A stretch of DNA of 18,934 nucleotides from SG8-40 sp050050435 (GTDB taxonomy: Bacteria > Pseudomonadota > Gammaproteobacteria > Burkholderiales > Eutrophovitaceae), in assembly GCA_050050435.1 (NCBI GenBank), contig JASFUE010000018.1, positions 1-18,934 of the forward strand, written 5' to 3'. The notes under the pieces are model-generated. The model saw nothing but the letters and a program-made list of their open reading frames with translations, made no database searches and had not been told where the DNA came from. Each line of letters begins with the position of its first letter. The first letter of the stretch is position 1. A program made the translations under genes and the position numbers. Positions 1 through 7,687 of this stretch are shown here, one piece after another.

Positions 1-703
1 TTCCGGTGACATCGACAAACGGGGATGATTTCAGGCGTTCGATGTCCGCTTCGATCACCCGCCGCAGCTGTGTGAACTGCGGCCGCTCCGACTTGGCGAG
101 ACGCGCATCCGCTGCCTGCAACGCAACCAGAGCCGCCTTGACGTTGTCGGCAAGTTGCAGCTGCTGGCTTGCCACCAGCAAGATCTGCTCGACCTGGGTC
201 AGCGTCCACTCGTCTCGCGATCGCGACAAGTCGTTGTACAGCGACTCCATTGCCAGGCGCTGATTCTCGAGGCCCGCCAAACGCGCGTCGAGCTGTCCGA
301 TCCGGGCTTCAACGTCACTCGCAACGTTCTTCGCATCATTGGAAAGCTGCCGGCTATTGCTGCCGATCGTTTCGATCTCCCTGAGCCTGCTCGCCACTTC
401 GGTATCAAGCTGCTGGCTTTGACGCTGCAATTGATAGCCTTGCCAGCCGGTATAGGCCGCAGCGGCCAAAGCGACAAGCAATGCGAGAACGGCAGTGAAA
501 CCGGCAGCGCCCTGCCCCCGTGCCTGCGGTGCGACGTCTGCTTCGTGGGCGTTTGCCACCGGCTTAGCGCCAGTTTCCTGTTCCACGTCAGCATGAGCCT
601 TGCGGTTTTCACGCCGTCGCGCCGATCTGGCCTTGGACTTGGAACGCTCGTCGCCCGCCCGCTCCGGGTTGTCGGCCTGCTCGTCCGTGTTTTTAGTACT
701 CAT
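1..703 (-). CDS. hemX: HemX-like membrane protein (uroporphyrinogen-III C-methyltransferase-like), C-terminus cut off
   Basis: The gene starts with ATG at 703 and runs off the left edge, so about 234 N-terminal residues are visible. Residues 1-65 are charged and Lys/Arg/Glu rich, as expected for a cytoplasmic tail. A single membrane segment follows at about 66-86, then a heptad-rich Gln/Glu/Leu coiled-coil stretch at about 90-150. The typical HemX segment begins with EWTLTQVEQILLVASQQLQ and continues into the alanine-rich ADNVKAAL region. HemX proteins lie downstream of hemD in gammaproteobacteria. Some are annotated as methyltransferases, but the visible part contains no SAM-binding motif. 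It follows hemD by 11 bp, so it is probably in the hemCDX operon. hemY would be expected next, outside the window. Family assignment is firm; the biochemical role is not settled. Confidence 0.88.
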   Translation of the reverse strand, partial: MSTKNTDEQADNPERAGDERSKSKARSARRRENRKAHADVEQETGAKPVANAHEADVAPQARGQGAAGFTAVLALLVALAAAAYTGWQGYQLQRQSQQLDTEVASRLREIETIGSNSRQLSNDAKNVASDVEARIGQLDARLAGLENQRLAMESLYNDLSRSRDEWTLTQVEQILLVASQQLQLADNVKAALVALQAADARLAKSERPQFTQLRRVIEADIERLKSSPFVDVTG

Positions 704-714
704 GACATATCCGT

Positions 715-1530
715 CTATTTCAGAGTGTGCGTTGTGGACACTTCAGTCAGGGGTGATGGATCGCGACGCCTGCAGAACCATGTCAGGAGACCGGCCATAA
801 GGCCATTATCCCCTCCCGTGGTGACAAATATTACTTTTACCGACCGCGAAAATCCGCGTGCAGCAACGTGAGGGTGATTAACAAACAGCGGCGTCGTGCG
901 CAACAATTCTCCATGTTCACCAGCCAGATGAAACATATTGTCCAGTATCTCACCACTGGTTGCCATCCACGCGCCAATGCGCCCATTGCGCAGCAGGGGC
1001 TCGACATGGCTGAAACTTCTCTGTGGCAGGCACCGGCGGTAGCACTCGAACGGTACTACATTGGCCCCACGGCCTCGCAGCACGCGATCCAGTTCATCGC
1101 TGCCTCCTTCGCCCCTGACCACCAGCACCGTCCACCCCGAAACGTGGTGCAATTGCGGACAGTCAACAAGCGCCCGGGCACCACTGGACCCGATCGGCGC
1201 AATCACATCGCTGAACCCGTGTTCCTTCAGGCCGTCCGCGGTGCTCTGACCAACGGCGGCAATACGCACGCGCTCGAGCGCGCCATAGCGCTGGTGCATT
1301 GCCGGCAAGCCAAGCCGCACCGAAGTCGGACTGACGAAAACAACCAGATCGACATCGATCAGATGCGGCGGAAGTGACTGCATCTGTTCCGGTATCAAGG
1401 GCTCGATCTGCAGTCCGGGAAACATGACCGGCTCACCGCCGTGTTGCCGGATCTCGCCAGCCAGTGGCTCGGACAACCCGCTCGGGCGCGTCACCAGCAC
1501 ACCAACGCCATCAAGCTTACAGGCCTTCAC
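715..1530 (-). CDS. hemD: Uroporphyrinogen-III synthase
   Basis: The 271-aa protein closes hydroxymethylbilane into uroporphyrinogen III, inverting ring D, the branch point to heme, siroheme and cobalamin. The N-terminal GVLVTRP motif (about 10-16) followed by a Leu-rich helix is characteristic. The FVSPTSV segment near residue 65 is the usual substrate-cleft loop. The family is poorly conserved, so neighbours carry weight: hemC lies directly upstream and hemX directly downstream. The start is a GTG at 1530 that overlaps the hemC stop (GTGA), indicating translational coupling. The C-terminal 20 or so residues are polar and extend beyond the usual fold. The stop is TAG. Confidence 0.93.
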   Translation of the reverse strand: MKACKLDGVGVLVTRPSGLSEPLAGEIRQHGGEPVMFPGLQIEPLIPEQMQSLPPHLIDVDLVVFVSPTSVRLGLPAMHQRYGALERVRIAAVGQSTADGLKEHGFSDVIAPIGSSGARALVDCPQLHHVSGWTVLVVRGEGGSDELDRVLRGRGANVVPFECYRRCLPQRSFSHVEPLLRNGRIGAWMATSGEILDNMFHLAGEHGELLRTTPLFVNHPHVAARGFSRSVKVIFVTTGGDNGLMAGLLTWFCRRRDPSPLTEVSTTHTLK

Positions 1531-2474
1531 CCGGACAATTCCAGCGAATCAAGAATCTCCCGTGCGCCGCGGTCAATAAGCCGGCCAGCCAGGGCAATGC
1601 CAATCTGTTCGGGGACGGTGTCTTCAGACAACGGCATGGTCAACTCTTCCTCGATCAGTGTGGAACCATCCGAAGAAGCGACGAAACCCCTCAGTCGCAT
1701 TTGCTCTGCCTGAATTTGCGCATAGGCGCCAAGCGGCACCGTGCAACTGCCCGCAAGCGCCCTGGACACGCTGCGCTCGGCTTCGACACAACGCCGCGTT
1801 GCGGCATCTTCGAGTGGTGCCAGCAACTCGCGAAGTCCGGACCTGTCATCGCGGCATTCTATTCCCAGCGCCCCCTGACCGACTGCTGGCAGGCTCTGCT
1901 CCGGCTCCAGCAAGCAGGTCATCCGTTCCTGCAACCCGAGGCGACTGAGTCCGGCCGCGGCCAGAATGATTGCCGCGAACTGACCTTCGTCGAGTTTGCG
2001 CAACCGCGTCTGGACATTGCCACGCAATGGCTCAACCACGATGTGGGGGAACCTCGCCTTGATCTGGCTTTGCCTGCGCAAACTGGAGGTGCCGACAACG
2101 CTTCCCGGCGGCAACGATTGCAAATCCGCAAACCGGCTCGATACAAAAGCATCGCGCGGTTCTTCCCGCGCCAGGATAGCCGCAATGTGAAAACCCGGCG
2201 GCAACTCCATCGGCACGTCTTTCATCGAGTGCACGGCAATGTCGGCGCGCCCGTCATCGAGGGCTGTTTCAAGCTCCTTGACAAACAACCCCTTGCCACC
2301 GATCCGGGCAAGCGAGCTGTCCAGACGACGGTCACCCTCGGTTGTCATGCCAAGCAAAGACACTTGCAGGCCGGGATGATGACGCTGCAACTGCGAACTG
2401 ACATAACGCGCCTGCCACAACGCAAGCGCGCTTTCACGAGTCGCAATCACAATGGAATCGGGCAGGTCAGCCAA
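1527..2474 (-). CDS. hemC: Porphobilinogen deaminase (hydroxymethylbilane synthase)
   Basis: The 315-aa cytoplasmic enzyme joins four porphobilinogens into hydroxymethylbilane. Visible hallmarks are IATRESALALWQ near the N-terminus, the KDVP loop with the catalytic Asp at about residue 86, the GTSSLRRQ substrate-binding stretch (128-135), QGALGIE (200-206), and GSC at 242-244, whose Cys carries the dipyrromethane cofactor. Length is normal. The start appears to be a TTG at 2474: an in-frame TGA lies four codons upstream and no ATG fits, so a rare codon is used. No strong Shine-Dalgarno is visible. Its stop overlaps the hemD start. A 190-bp gap separates it from the upstream unknown gene, so it may have its own promoter. 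Confidence 0.96.
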   Translation of the reverse strand: MADLPDSIVIATRESALALWQARYVSSQLQRHHPGLQVSLLGMTTEGDRRLDSSLARIGGKGLFVKELETALDDGRADIAVHSMKDVPMELPPGFHIAAILAREEPRDAFVSSRFADLQSLPPGSVVGTSSLRRQSQIKARFPHIVVEPLRGNVQTRLRKLDEGQFAAIILAAAGLSRLGLQERMTCLLEPEQSLPAVGQGALGIECRDDRSGLRELLAPLEDAATRRCVEAERSVSRALAGSCTVPLGAYAQIQAEQMRLRGFVASSDGSTLIEEELTMPLSEDTVPEQIGIALAGRLIDRGAREILDSLELSG

Positions 2475-2548
2475 AGCGCTTGTTCAACCAGAATATCAGA
2501 CCGGAGTTCAGGCCGGCAAGGCATTGCCAGAGACGGCCGCACACGCCT

Positions 2549-2577
2549 AGTCTAACCGCTTAGAACACACCGGTCAG
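2549..2577 (-). promoter_or_regulatory. Candidate sigma70-type promoter for hemC
   Basis: On the minus strand a CTGACC hexamer (2572-2577) is followed after exactly 17 bp by TAGACT (2549-2554). Each matches the sigma70 consensus at 4 of 6 positions. Transcription would start near 2542 and leave a leader of roughly 68 nt before the TTG start. The 190-bp gap from 2475 to 2664 otherwise shows no gene and no convincing terminator. This is pattern matching only. Confidence 0.25.
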
Positions 2578-2664
2578 GCAGCTGGCAGGTTCAGCCCGCG
2601 CGGATTCATTGGCCTTGACTGGCGAAGCAGCTGCGCGCGCACGTATTGTACTGCCGGTGTCCCG

Positions 2665-3255
2665 TTACAGGTCTCGCGCGCCGCGTACCCGCGTTCGGTC
2701 GCGCTCGGCCTGAAAGGCGGCGAATTCGGACGCATCCATGCGCCAGAGGCCGCTGCTGGTAACCCTTTCGAAGTATTGCTCGACGAACCAGACCTGGTCA
2801 TCGCGCTTCCAGACGCCATACCGGTTCTCGAATACGCCCGCCATACCGGCCTTGAGCAGCTCGGTGCCCAGGCGCGGGGTACCCAGTTGCGCAGTCAGAT
2901 TTGCAACCACCGGATCGAAGCGGGACTCGCTGAACACAAACACCGACCGGACCAGCAAACCATCGCGATAAAACAGCGCCATTTCGGTGACAGGCTCACC
3001 GCCGATCTGAACCGCCGCCACGCCGCGCCGGCGACACTCGGAATCCGTTTGCGTGCCGGTACATTCAAACTGGTCGTGATCGACGGAATCGAGCCGCTGG
3101 TTGCTCGCCGCGACCTCCGGCAGACCCGCGGCATGGCTGATCGCCAGAGTAATGACGCCGGCAAGCGCAAGCAGTGCCGGCGCAACCGGTCTCAAGATCG
3201 AAACCGGCCGCAGACCCGCAACCCGCGCCTTGGGACCGGCCGGACGGCGCATCAT
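2665..3255 (-). CDS. Unrecognised exported or membrane-anchored protein coupled to algR
   Basis: I do not recognise this 196-aa protein. It has an Arg/Lys/Pro-rich N-terminus and one hydrophobic segment at about 24-43 that could be a signal peptide (cleavage near the HAAG at 41-44) or an anchor. The remaining roughly 150 residues would be periplasmic. They include two cysteines (C65 and C74, nine apart, possibly a disulfide), a mid-region alternating hydrophobic and charged residues (ALFYRDGLLVRSVFVF) and a Trp/Arg-rich C-terminal third. The ATG at 3255 overlaps the algR stop in an ATGA, so it is translated with algZ-algR. A second ATG one codon later is also possible. Such coupling suggests a role related to the AlgZ signal or envelope function, but that is inference. 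Confidence 0.8.
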   Translation of the reverse strand: MMRRPAGPKARVAGLRPVSILRPVAPALLALAGVITLAISHAAGLPEVAASNQRLDSVDHDQFECTGTQTDSECRRRGVAAVQIGGEPVTEMALFYRDGLLVRSVFVFSESRFDPVVANLTAQLGTPRLGTELLKAGMAGVFENRYGVWKRDDQVWFVEQYFERVTSSGLWRMDASEFAAFQAERDRTRVRGARDL

Positions 3256-4016
3256 GCCTTCTTGCCGAGCTGCCTGATGACCGGCTGCTGGCGGCGACTG
3301 ACGGGCAATGCCTCATCAAGGCCGCGCACGCGGATCACCCATCGCCCGTCGGCACCGTCCTCGGATTCTTTCTCGAATGACTGTATGTAGTCCTTGGCAA
3401 CGAGGCAGTTGCGATGGATGCGCACAAAGCGGTCCTGAAACTCTTCCTCCAGGCGCGACAAGGATTCTTCCAGAAGCAGTTCGCGCTCGGTGGTTCGGAT
3501 CGTCACATACTTGAGTTCGGCGCGCAGATACAGGATTTCGGATACCGGGACCAGCTGGATTTTGCCGCGTTCGTGAACCGACAGGTGAGTGCGGGCGTCG
3601 GTTGCAGCGTCGTTCAATACATCCAGCGAAATCCGTGTTATGGATCGCGCCCGTGCCAGTGCGTCATGCAAACGCCGCAGCCGGATCGGCTTGACCAGAT
3701 AGTCGATTGCATGCAATTCGAATGCGCTGATCGCGTAATCGTCGTAGGCCGTGGTAAACAGGACATGCGGCGGTTCGTCCAGTTTCTGCAGATGCCGCGC
3801 TGTTTCCAGACCGTCCATTTCCGGCATCCTGATATCGAGCAGGACAACGTCCGCGGGACGCTTTGCGAGAAGCTCGAGCAAACGCACTCCGTTCTCGGCT
3901 TCGCCAACCAGTTCGATGGGCATCATCTCTGCCACATCTTCGAGCAGACTCTTGATGCGATTACGCGCCGGCGCCTCGTCATCGGTAATCGCGATTCTGA
4001 GCGCAACGCCGGCCAT
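3252..4016 (-). CDS. algR: LytTR-family response regulator, AlgR-like
   Basis: The 254-aa protein has an N-terminal receiver domain (about 6-125) and a C-terminal LytTR DNA-binding domain (about 148-250). The acidic pair D12/D13, phospho-acceptor D61 in VVLLDIRMPEMDG, the switch Thr in LFTTAYD (88-89) and Lys109 in the LVKP motif are all present, so the receiver looks active. The LytTR part shows the typical ERGKIQLVPVSEILYLRAE and FVRIHRNCLV segments. The AlgR assignment rests on this architecture and on the argH/algZ/algR/hemC neighbourhood. Its start codon overlaps the algZ stop by one base (TGATG). In Pseudomonas AlgR controls alginate and type IV pili; the regulon here is unknown. Confidence 0.93.
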   Translation of the reverse strand: MAGVALRIAITDDEAPARNRIKSLLEDVAEMMPIELVGEAENGVRLLELLAKRPADVVLLDIRMPEMDGLETARHLQKLDEPPHVLFTTAYDDYAISAFELHAIDYLVKPIRLRRLHDALARARSITRISLDVLNDAATDARTHLSVHERGKIQLVPVSEILYLRAELKYVTIRTTERELLLEESLSRLEEEFQDRFVRIHRNCLVAKDYIQSFEKESEDGADGRWVIRVRGLDEALPVSRRQQPVIRQLGKKA

Positions 4017-5032
4017 CAGGCCTCCTTGGTCTGCGGCAGGTTGATACGCACCTCGAAGCGCCCGTCGCCGGACTTGGTCGTGAGCGAGGCTTCAGCGTCG
4101 AAATGCAACTTCAGGCGTTCCCTGATATTTTCCAGCGCCATCCTGTTCCCGGACTGTTGCCGCGAAGACTCTGGTACGGGGTTGCTCAACACCATCTCGA
4201 GCCGATCGCCCTTGCGATGGATGTCGATGGTGATGACGCCGGGTTGCGCCGAGGGCTCGATGCCGTGATAGACCGCATTTTCCAGCAAAGGCTGCAGTAT
4301 CAGCGGCGGCACCATGATGTTTTCGGGCAGCTCATCGACATTCCATTCGATATTCAGGCGGGCTTCGAGTCGCAACGACTCGAGGTCGAGGTATTGCCGG
4401 CACAGCTCGAGTTCGCGTTCCAGTGGAATCAGCTTGCGATTGTCTGCCATCAGGGCGCGAAACAGTTCTGACAGGTCTTCCAGAGCCGTTTCGGCACGGC
4501 GCGGCTCTGCACGCATCAGGCTGAGCACCGCATTCAGACTGTTGAAAAGGAAATGAGGCCGGATACGCGCCTGCAGCGCCTGCAGTCTCGCCTCGGTCAG
4601 TGCCGGAGACAGCGCCCGGTTTCGAAGATCGAAATAGCCGATCAGCGCCAGCGTAAGGACGGCCGTAAACAGCCAGTGGCGCGCAAGCTGGTCAAGCACG
4701 TGATCTTCCGGGAGCAGCAACCATACGAGTTGAAGCATTACTGTGACGACTGCCAGCTCGATCACCACAATGCAAAGCACTGCCAGCCGGAAATCAATGC
4801 GCCGCAACCACCTGGTGAAAATGCCGAGGAGCAGTAACGAAATGATGGTGACCGGCAACACGAACGCAATGGCAGCGGCAGAGGCCTCGATCCAGCCAAT
4901 CAGTGTATCGTTGCGCAATGCTTCGGCCAGCAGCGCAGCGATGGAGACAAACGTCAGTATCAACAACATGACACCGAGATTGCGAAAATCCGGCAGCGTA
5001 TTGGCTGGGGGGTTCTGATTTATACTTGCCAT
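4016..5032 (-). CDS. algZ: Membrane sensor histidine kinase of the LytS/YehU type, AlgZ/FimS-like
   Basis: The 338-aa protein has four predicted membrane segments (about 20-40, 46-71, 83-107, 117-134) and no sizeable periplasmic domain. The His_kinase motif follows: RPHFLFNSLN with phosphorylatable H160, then the N-box in LLENAVYHGI with N252. The G-box region reads SGNRMALENIRERL (294-307), so the glycine-rich GxGxGL of most kinases is reduced to one glycine. ATP binding or kinase activity may therefore be unusual. It is partnered with the AlgR-like regulator by overlapping stop/start codons and is transcribed divergently from argH. The ATG at 5032 gives a sensible N-terminus, although no strong Shine-Dalgarno precedes it. 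Confidence 0.92.
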   Translation of the reverse strand: MASINQNPPANTLPDFRNLGVMLLILTFVSIAALLAEALRNDTLIGWIEASAAAIAFVLPVTIISLLLLGIFTRWLRRIDFRLAVLCIVVIELAVVTVMLQLVWLLLPEDHVLDQLARHWLFTAVLTLALIGYFDLRNRALSPALTEARLQALQARIRPHFLFNSLNAVLSLMRAEPRRAETALEDLSELFRALMADNRKLIPLERELELCRQYLDLESLRLEARLNIEWNVDELPENIMVPPLILQPLLENAVYHGIEPSAQPGVITIDIHRKGDRLEMVLSNPVPESSRQQSGNRMALENIRERLKLHFDAEASLTTKSGDGRFEVRINLPQTKEA

Positions 5033-5171
5033 CGATTAACGGAATGCTTTCTGGTCCCGATTGAGGACCTGAACGCCAAACACCCTGAAGCTTTGCCTAT
5101 CATAACCATGTGAAACGGTTCGCCGGTTTCATGTTCAAGGTCCAGATTCTCTTCATTTAGCGTCGCACACG
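5033..5171. promoter_or_regulatory. Divergent intergenic region between algZ and argH
   Basis: These 139 bp must contain the promoters for algZ (leftward) and argH (rightward). No near-consensus -35/-10 pair with good spacing stands out in either direction. TATCAT-like hexamers lie around 5098-5107, and an inverted repeat sits in the centre (listed separately). No coding sequence is visible. Confidence 0.6.
5111..5131. promoter_or_regulatory. Inverted repeat, possible operator between algZ and argH
   Basis: TGAAAC (5111-5116) and GTTTCA (5126-5131) are perfect inverted arms separated by 9 bp. The spacing of about one helical turn suits a dimeric regulator better than a terminator; no T-run follows on either strand. 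The CGGTTCGCC within it (5116-5124) matches the published AlgR-box consensus CCGTTCGTC at 7 of 9 positions, so autoregulation is conceivable but unproven. Confidence 0.3.
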
Positions 5172-6578
5172 ATGCAACCTGACAAGACCAACCCGGAAAG
5201 CGGCAACAAGGCCTGGTCCGGCAGATTCAGCGAACCTGTCGCCGAACTGGTGAAACGTTACACGGCTTCCGTCGATTTTGACCAACGCCTTGCCCAATTC
5301 GACATACAGGGCTCACTCGCCCATGCGAGCATGTTGCATGCCTGCGGCGTGCTCTCGGCAGACGATCTTGCCGCTATTGAACGCGGGCTTGCGCAAATCG
5401 CCGCGGAAATTGCTGATGGCAGCTTCGACTGGTCCGTGGACAGGGAAGACGTTCACCTTAACATCGAACATCGACTGACTGAACTGGTCGGCGATGCCGG
5501 CAAACGACTACACACCGCCCGCTCGCGCAATGACCAGGTTGCAACCGACATACGCCTGTTCCTGCGCCACACAATCGATGAGATCCTCGATGAACTGCGT
5601 TTGTTCCAGTCGAATCTGCTCGACCTGGCCGAGCAGCATGTGCACACGCTGATGCCGGGCTTCACCCATCTTCAGGTCGCGCAACCAGTCTCATTTGCCC
5701 ACCATTTGATGGCCTACTACGAAATGACCCTGCGCGATGCGCAGCGGTTCACCGAGTGCCGCGCGCGCGTGAATCTGTTGCCGCTCGGTGCCGCGGCGCT
5801 TGCCGGCACGACCTTCCCCATCGATCGCGACAGGGTTGCTCGCGAGCTTGGATTCGACGGGGTGTGCCGCAACTCGCTGGATGCCGTGTCCGATCGCGAC
5901 TTTGCCATCGAATTCTGCGCCGATTCCGCATTGCTGATGACGCATCTCTCGCGACTGTCGGAAGAGCTGATTCTGTGGGTTAGCCCGCGCTACGGCTTCA
6001 TACGCCTTGCAGACCGTTTTTGCACCGGCTCATCGATCATGCCGCAAAAGAAGAATCCGGATGTTCCCGAACTGGTCCGGGGCAAGACCGGGCGTGTCAC
6101 CGGCCACCTGGTCGCGTTACTCACATTGATGAAAGCGCAGCCGCTCGCCTACAACAAGGACAATCAGGAAGACAAGGAGCCGCTGTTCGATACCGTCGAC
6201 ACGGTCCTGGCGACGTTGCGCATCTATGCCGACCTGTTGACCGGTATCGAAGTGGACACCGAAGCGATGCGAGCCGCTGCTGCCGAAGGTTTTGCCACTG
6301 CAACCGATCTGGCCGATTACCTGGTCCGGCAGGGCCTGCCGTTTCGCGAAGCGCACGAAGCGGTTGCACGCGCGGTGCGGCTGGCGGCCGAAAAAGGCGT
6401 GGACCTGGATGGTCTGTCCCTGGAGGAACTGCGGCAATTCTCGTCATTGGTCGATAACGACGCGCTGGACCAGCTCTCGCTCGATGGCGCCCTGGCCGCC
6501 CGTAACCATGTCGGTGGGACCGCTCCGGAGCAGGTGCGCCAGGCAATCCGCTCGGCGCGTAAGTCCTTGTCCGGTTGA
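5172..6578 (+). CDS. argH: Argininosuccinate lyase
   Basis: The 468-aa cytoplasmic enzyme splits argininosuccinate into arginine and fumarate, the last step of arginine synthesis. It belongs to the fumarase/aspartase superfamily. Conserved elements are WSGRF at 15-19, the HTARSRNDQVATD stretch near 114-126, GFTHLQ with the general-acid/base His166, and the signature GSSIMPQKKNPD (286-297) with the catalytic serine pair S287/S288. Length is normal, with a slightly extended polar N-terminus. The ATG at 5172 has only a weak Shine-Dalgarno, but no alternative start precedes WSGRF sensibly. It is divergent from algZ, as in Pseudomonas, and is followed after 49 bp by a fructosamine-kinase family gene in the same direction. 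Confidence 0.97.
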   Translation: MQPDKTNPESGNKAWSGRFSEPVAELVKRYTASVDFDQRLAQFDIQGSLAHASMLHACGVLSADDLAAIERGLAQIAAEIADGSFDWSVDREDVHLNIEHRLTELVGDAGKRLHTARSRNDQVATDIRLFLRHTIDEILDELRLFQSNLLDLAEQHVHTLMPGFTHLQVAQPVSFAHHLMAYYEMTLRDAQRFTECRARVNLLPLGAAALAGTTFPIDRDRVARELGFDGVCRNSLDAVSDRDFAIEFCADSALLMTHLSRLSEELILWVSPRYGFIRLADRFCTGSSIMPQKKNPDVPELVRGKTGRVTGHLVALLTLMKAQPLAYNKDNQEDKEPLFDTVDTVLATLRIYADLLTGIEVDTEAMRAAAAEGFATATDLADYLVRQGLPFREAHEAVARAVRLAAEKGVDLDGLSLEELRQFSSLVDNDALDQLSLDGALAARNHVGGTAPEQVRQAIRSARKSLSG

Positions 6579-6627
6579 TCCCGCCGGGCGGCTCAGTCAA
6601 ACACGGCTGGCATAAGAGCGCAACCAA

Positions 6628-7545
6628 ATGCGCATACCCGCCGCAAACGAATCCGTCTGGCAATCGATCGGGGCCGCAATCTGCGAGAACACGGGACAAC
6701 CCTTCGCAATTACGAATGTCACGCCGGTATCCGGCGGTTGCATCAACAAAACAGTTGTCATTGATGATGGCCTCCGCAGTTTTTTTGTCAAACTCAATGT
6801 GGCCGCCAGTGCCGGCATGTTCGAGGCCGAGACTGACGGCTTGCGCGAGCTGGACAAAGCCGGTGCGCTACGCGTGCCGCAGCCTGTTTGTCACGGGAGC
6901 GACGGCAAGCATGCATGGCTGGTACTCGAATTTCTCGACCTTTCTGGTTCATCTCGCCCGGGCGCAGCGCAGGGCTGGGAACAGGCCGGCCACGCTCTGG
7001 CACTGACACACCGGTGCCGCCAGCGGCGCTATGGCTGGCATCGTGACAACACCATCGGCTCGACGCCTCAAATCAACACCTGTGCTGATGACTGGGTCGA
7101 ATTCCTGAGACTACAGCGCATTGGCATGCAGCTCGATCTGGCCGCGCGCAACGGCTACCGTGGCCTCCTGCGCTCACGTGGTCCGCAATTGCTCGACGCA
7201 CTGCCGCAGTTCTTTGCAGATTACACGCCGGATGCGTCCCTTCTTCATGGCGACCTGTGGTCAGGCAACATCGGATTTATCAGCGGCGGCCAACCCGTCG
7301 TGTTCGATCCCGCCGTCTACTATGGCGACCGCGAGACCGACATAGCCATGACCGAGCTGTTTGGCGGCTTTACCCGCGATTTCTATCGCGCCTATGAAGC
7401 AGTCTGGCCACTCGACCGGGGTTACGGCGTTCGCAAACACCTGTACAACCTTTACCACCTGCTCAACCATCTCAATTTGTTCGGTCTAGGCTACCTGTCG
7501 CAATGCGAGGCCGCCATCGACCATCTTCTGGCGCAACTGGATTGA
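6628..7545 (+). CDS. Fructosamine kinase family protein (FN3K/YniA-like)
   Basis: The 305-aa protein belongs to the fructosamine/ketosamine-3-kinase family of the aminoglycoside-phosphotransferase fold, which phosphorylates sugar adducts on proteins or small molecules so they come off (deglycation). Motifs seen are the SGGCIN nucleotide-loop region (35-40), Lys55 in FFVK as the likely ATP lysine, the catalytic loop HGDLWSGN (207-214; D209, N214), and the metal-binding FDPAVYYGDRETD (226-238). The tail with YNLYHLLNHLNLFG is typical of the family. Length is normal for bacteria. The gene follows argH by 49 bp and is probably co-transcribed. The exact substrate cannot be read from sequence. Confidence 0.93.
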   Translation: MRIPAANESVWQSIGAAICENTGQPFAITNVTPVSGGCINKTVVIDDGLRSFFVKLNVAASAGMFEAETDGLRELDKAGALRVPQPVCHGSDGKHAWLVLEFLDLSGSSRPGAAQGWEQAGHALALTHRCRQRRYGWHRDNTIGSTPQINTCADDWVEFLRLQRIGMQLDLAARNGYRGLLRSRGPQLLDALPQFFADYTPDASLLHGDLWSGNIGFISGGQPVVFDPAVYYGDRETDIAMTELFGGFTRDFYRAYEAVWPLDRGYGVRKHLYNLYHLLNHLNLFGLGYLSQCEAAIDHLLAQLD

Positions 7546-7687
7546 TACCCTTGTTGATGATTCGAGGGCGGACTGATACATTCATCGTGCTGACTTGAAC
7601 CCCTTCGGCCACCGCCACGCTGCGGATCCAGGGCCGAACCAACAGAACGTATTTTTATCCGTGGTTGGCGGAGGAGAACCAGAAAAA
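7546..7687 (+). promoter_or_regulatory. Leader and probable promoter region of the Liv-type transporter operon
   Basis: This 142-bp gap contains a nested inverted repeat: outer arms TTCGGCC (7604-7610) and GGCCGAA (7632-7638), inner CCGC/GCGG. An A/T-rich patch near 7649-7658 and a strong Shine-Dalgarno (GGAGGAG-type, about 7668-7675) follow before the ATG at 7688. The repeat may fold in the mRNA leader. It lacks an adjacent T-run, so it is not a clear terminator. I could not pick a confident -35/-10 pair. Confidence 0.4.

Noticed and set aside
155..871. Long plus-strand reading frames across the hemX/hemD region and similar ones elsewhere
   Set aside because: They are antisense to recognised genes, show no family motif, and are explained by codon bias of the true strand.
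7604..7638. Nested inverted repeat as terminator of the argH-fructosamine kinase unit
   Set aside because: No T-run directly follows the stem, and the loop is large; kept only as possible leader structure.
7595..7687. Longer start of the binding protein at 7595
   Set aside because: It would place 31 polar residues before an otherwise good signal peptide and ignore the strong ribosome site before 7688.
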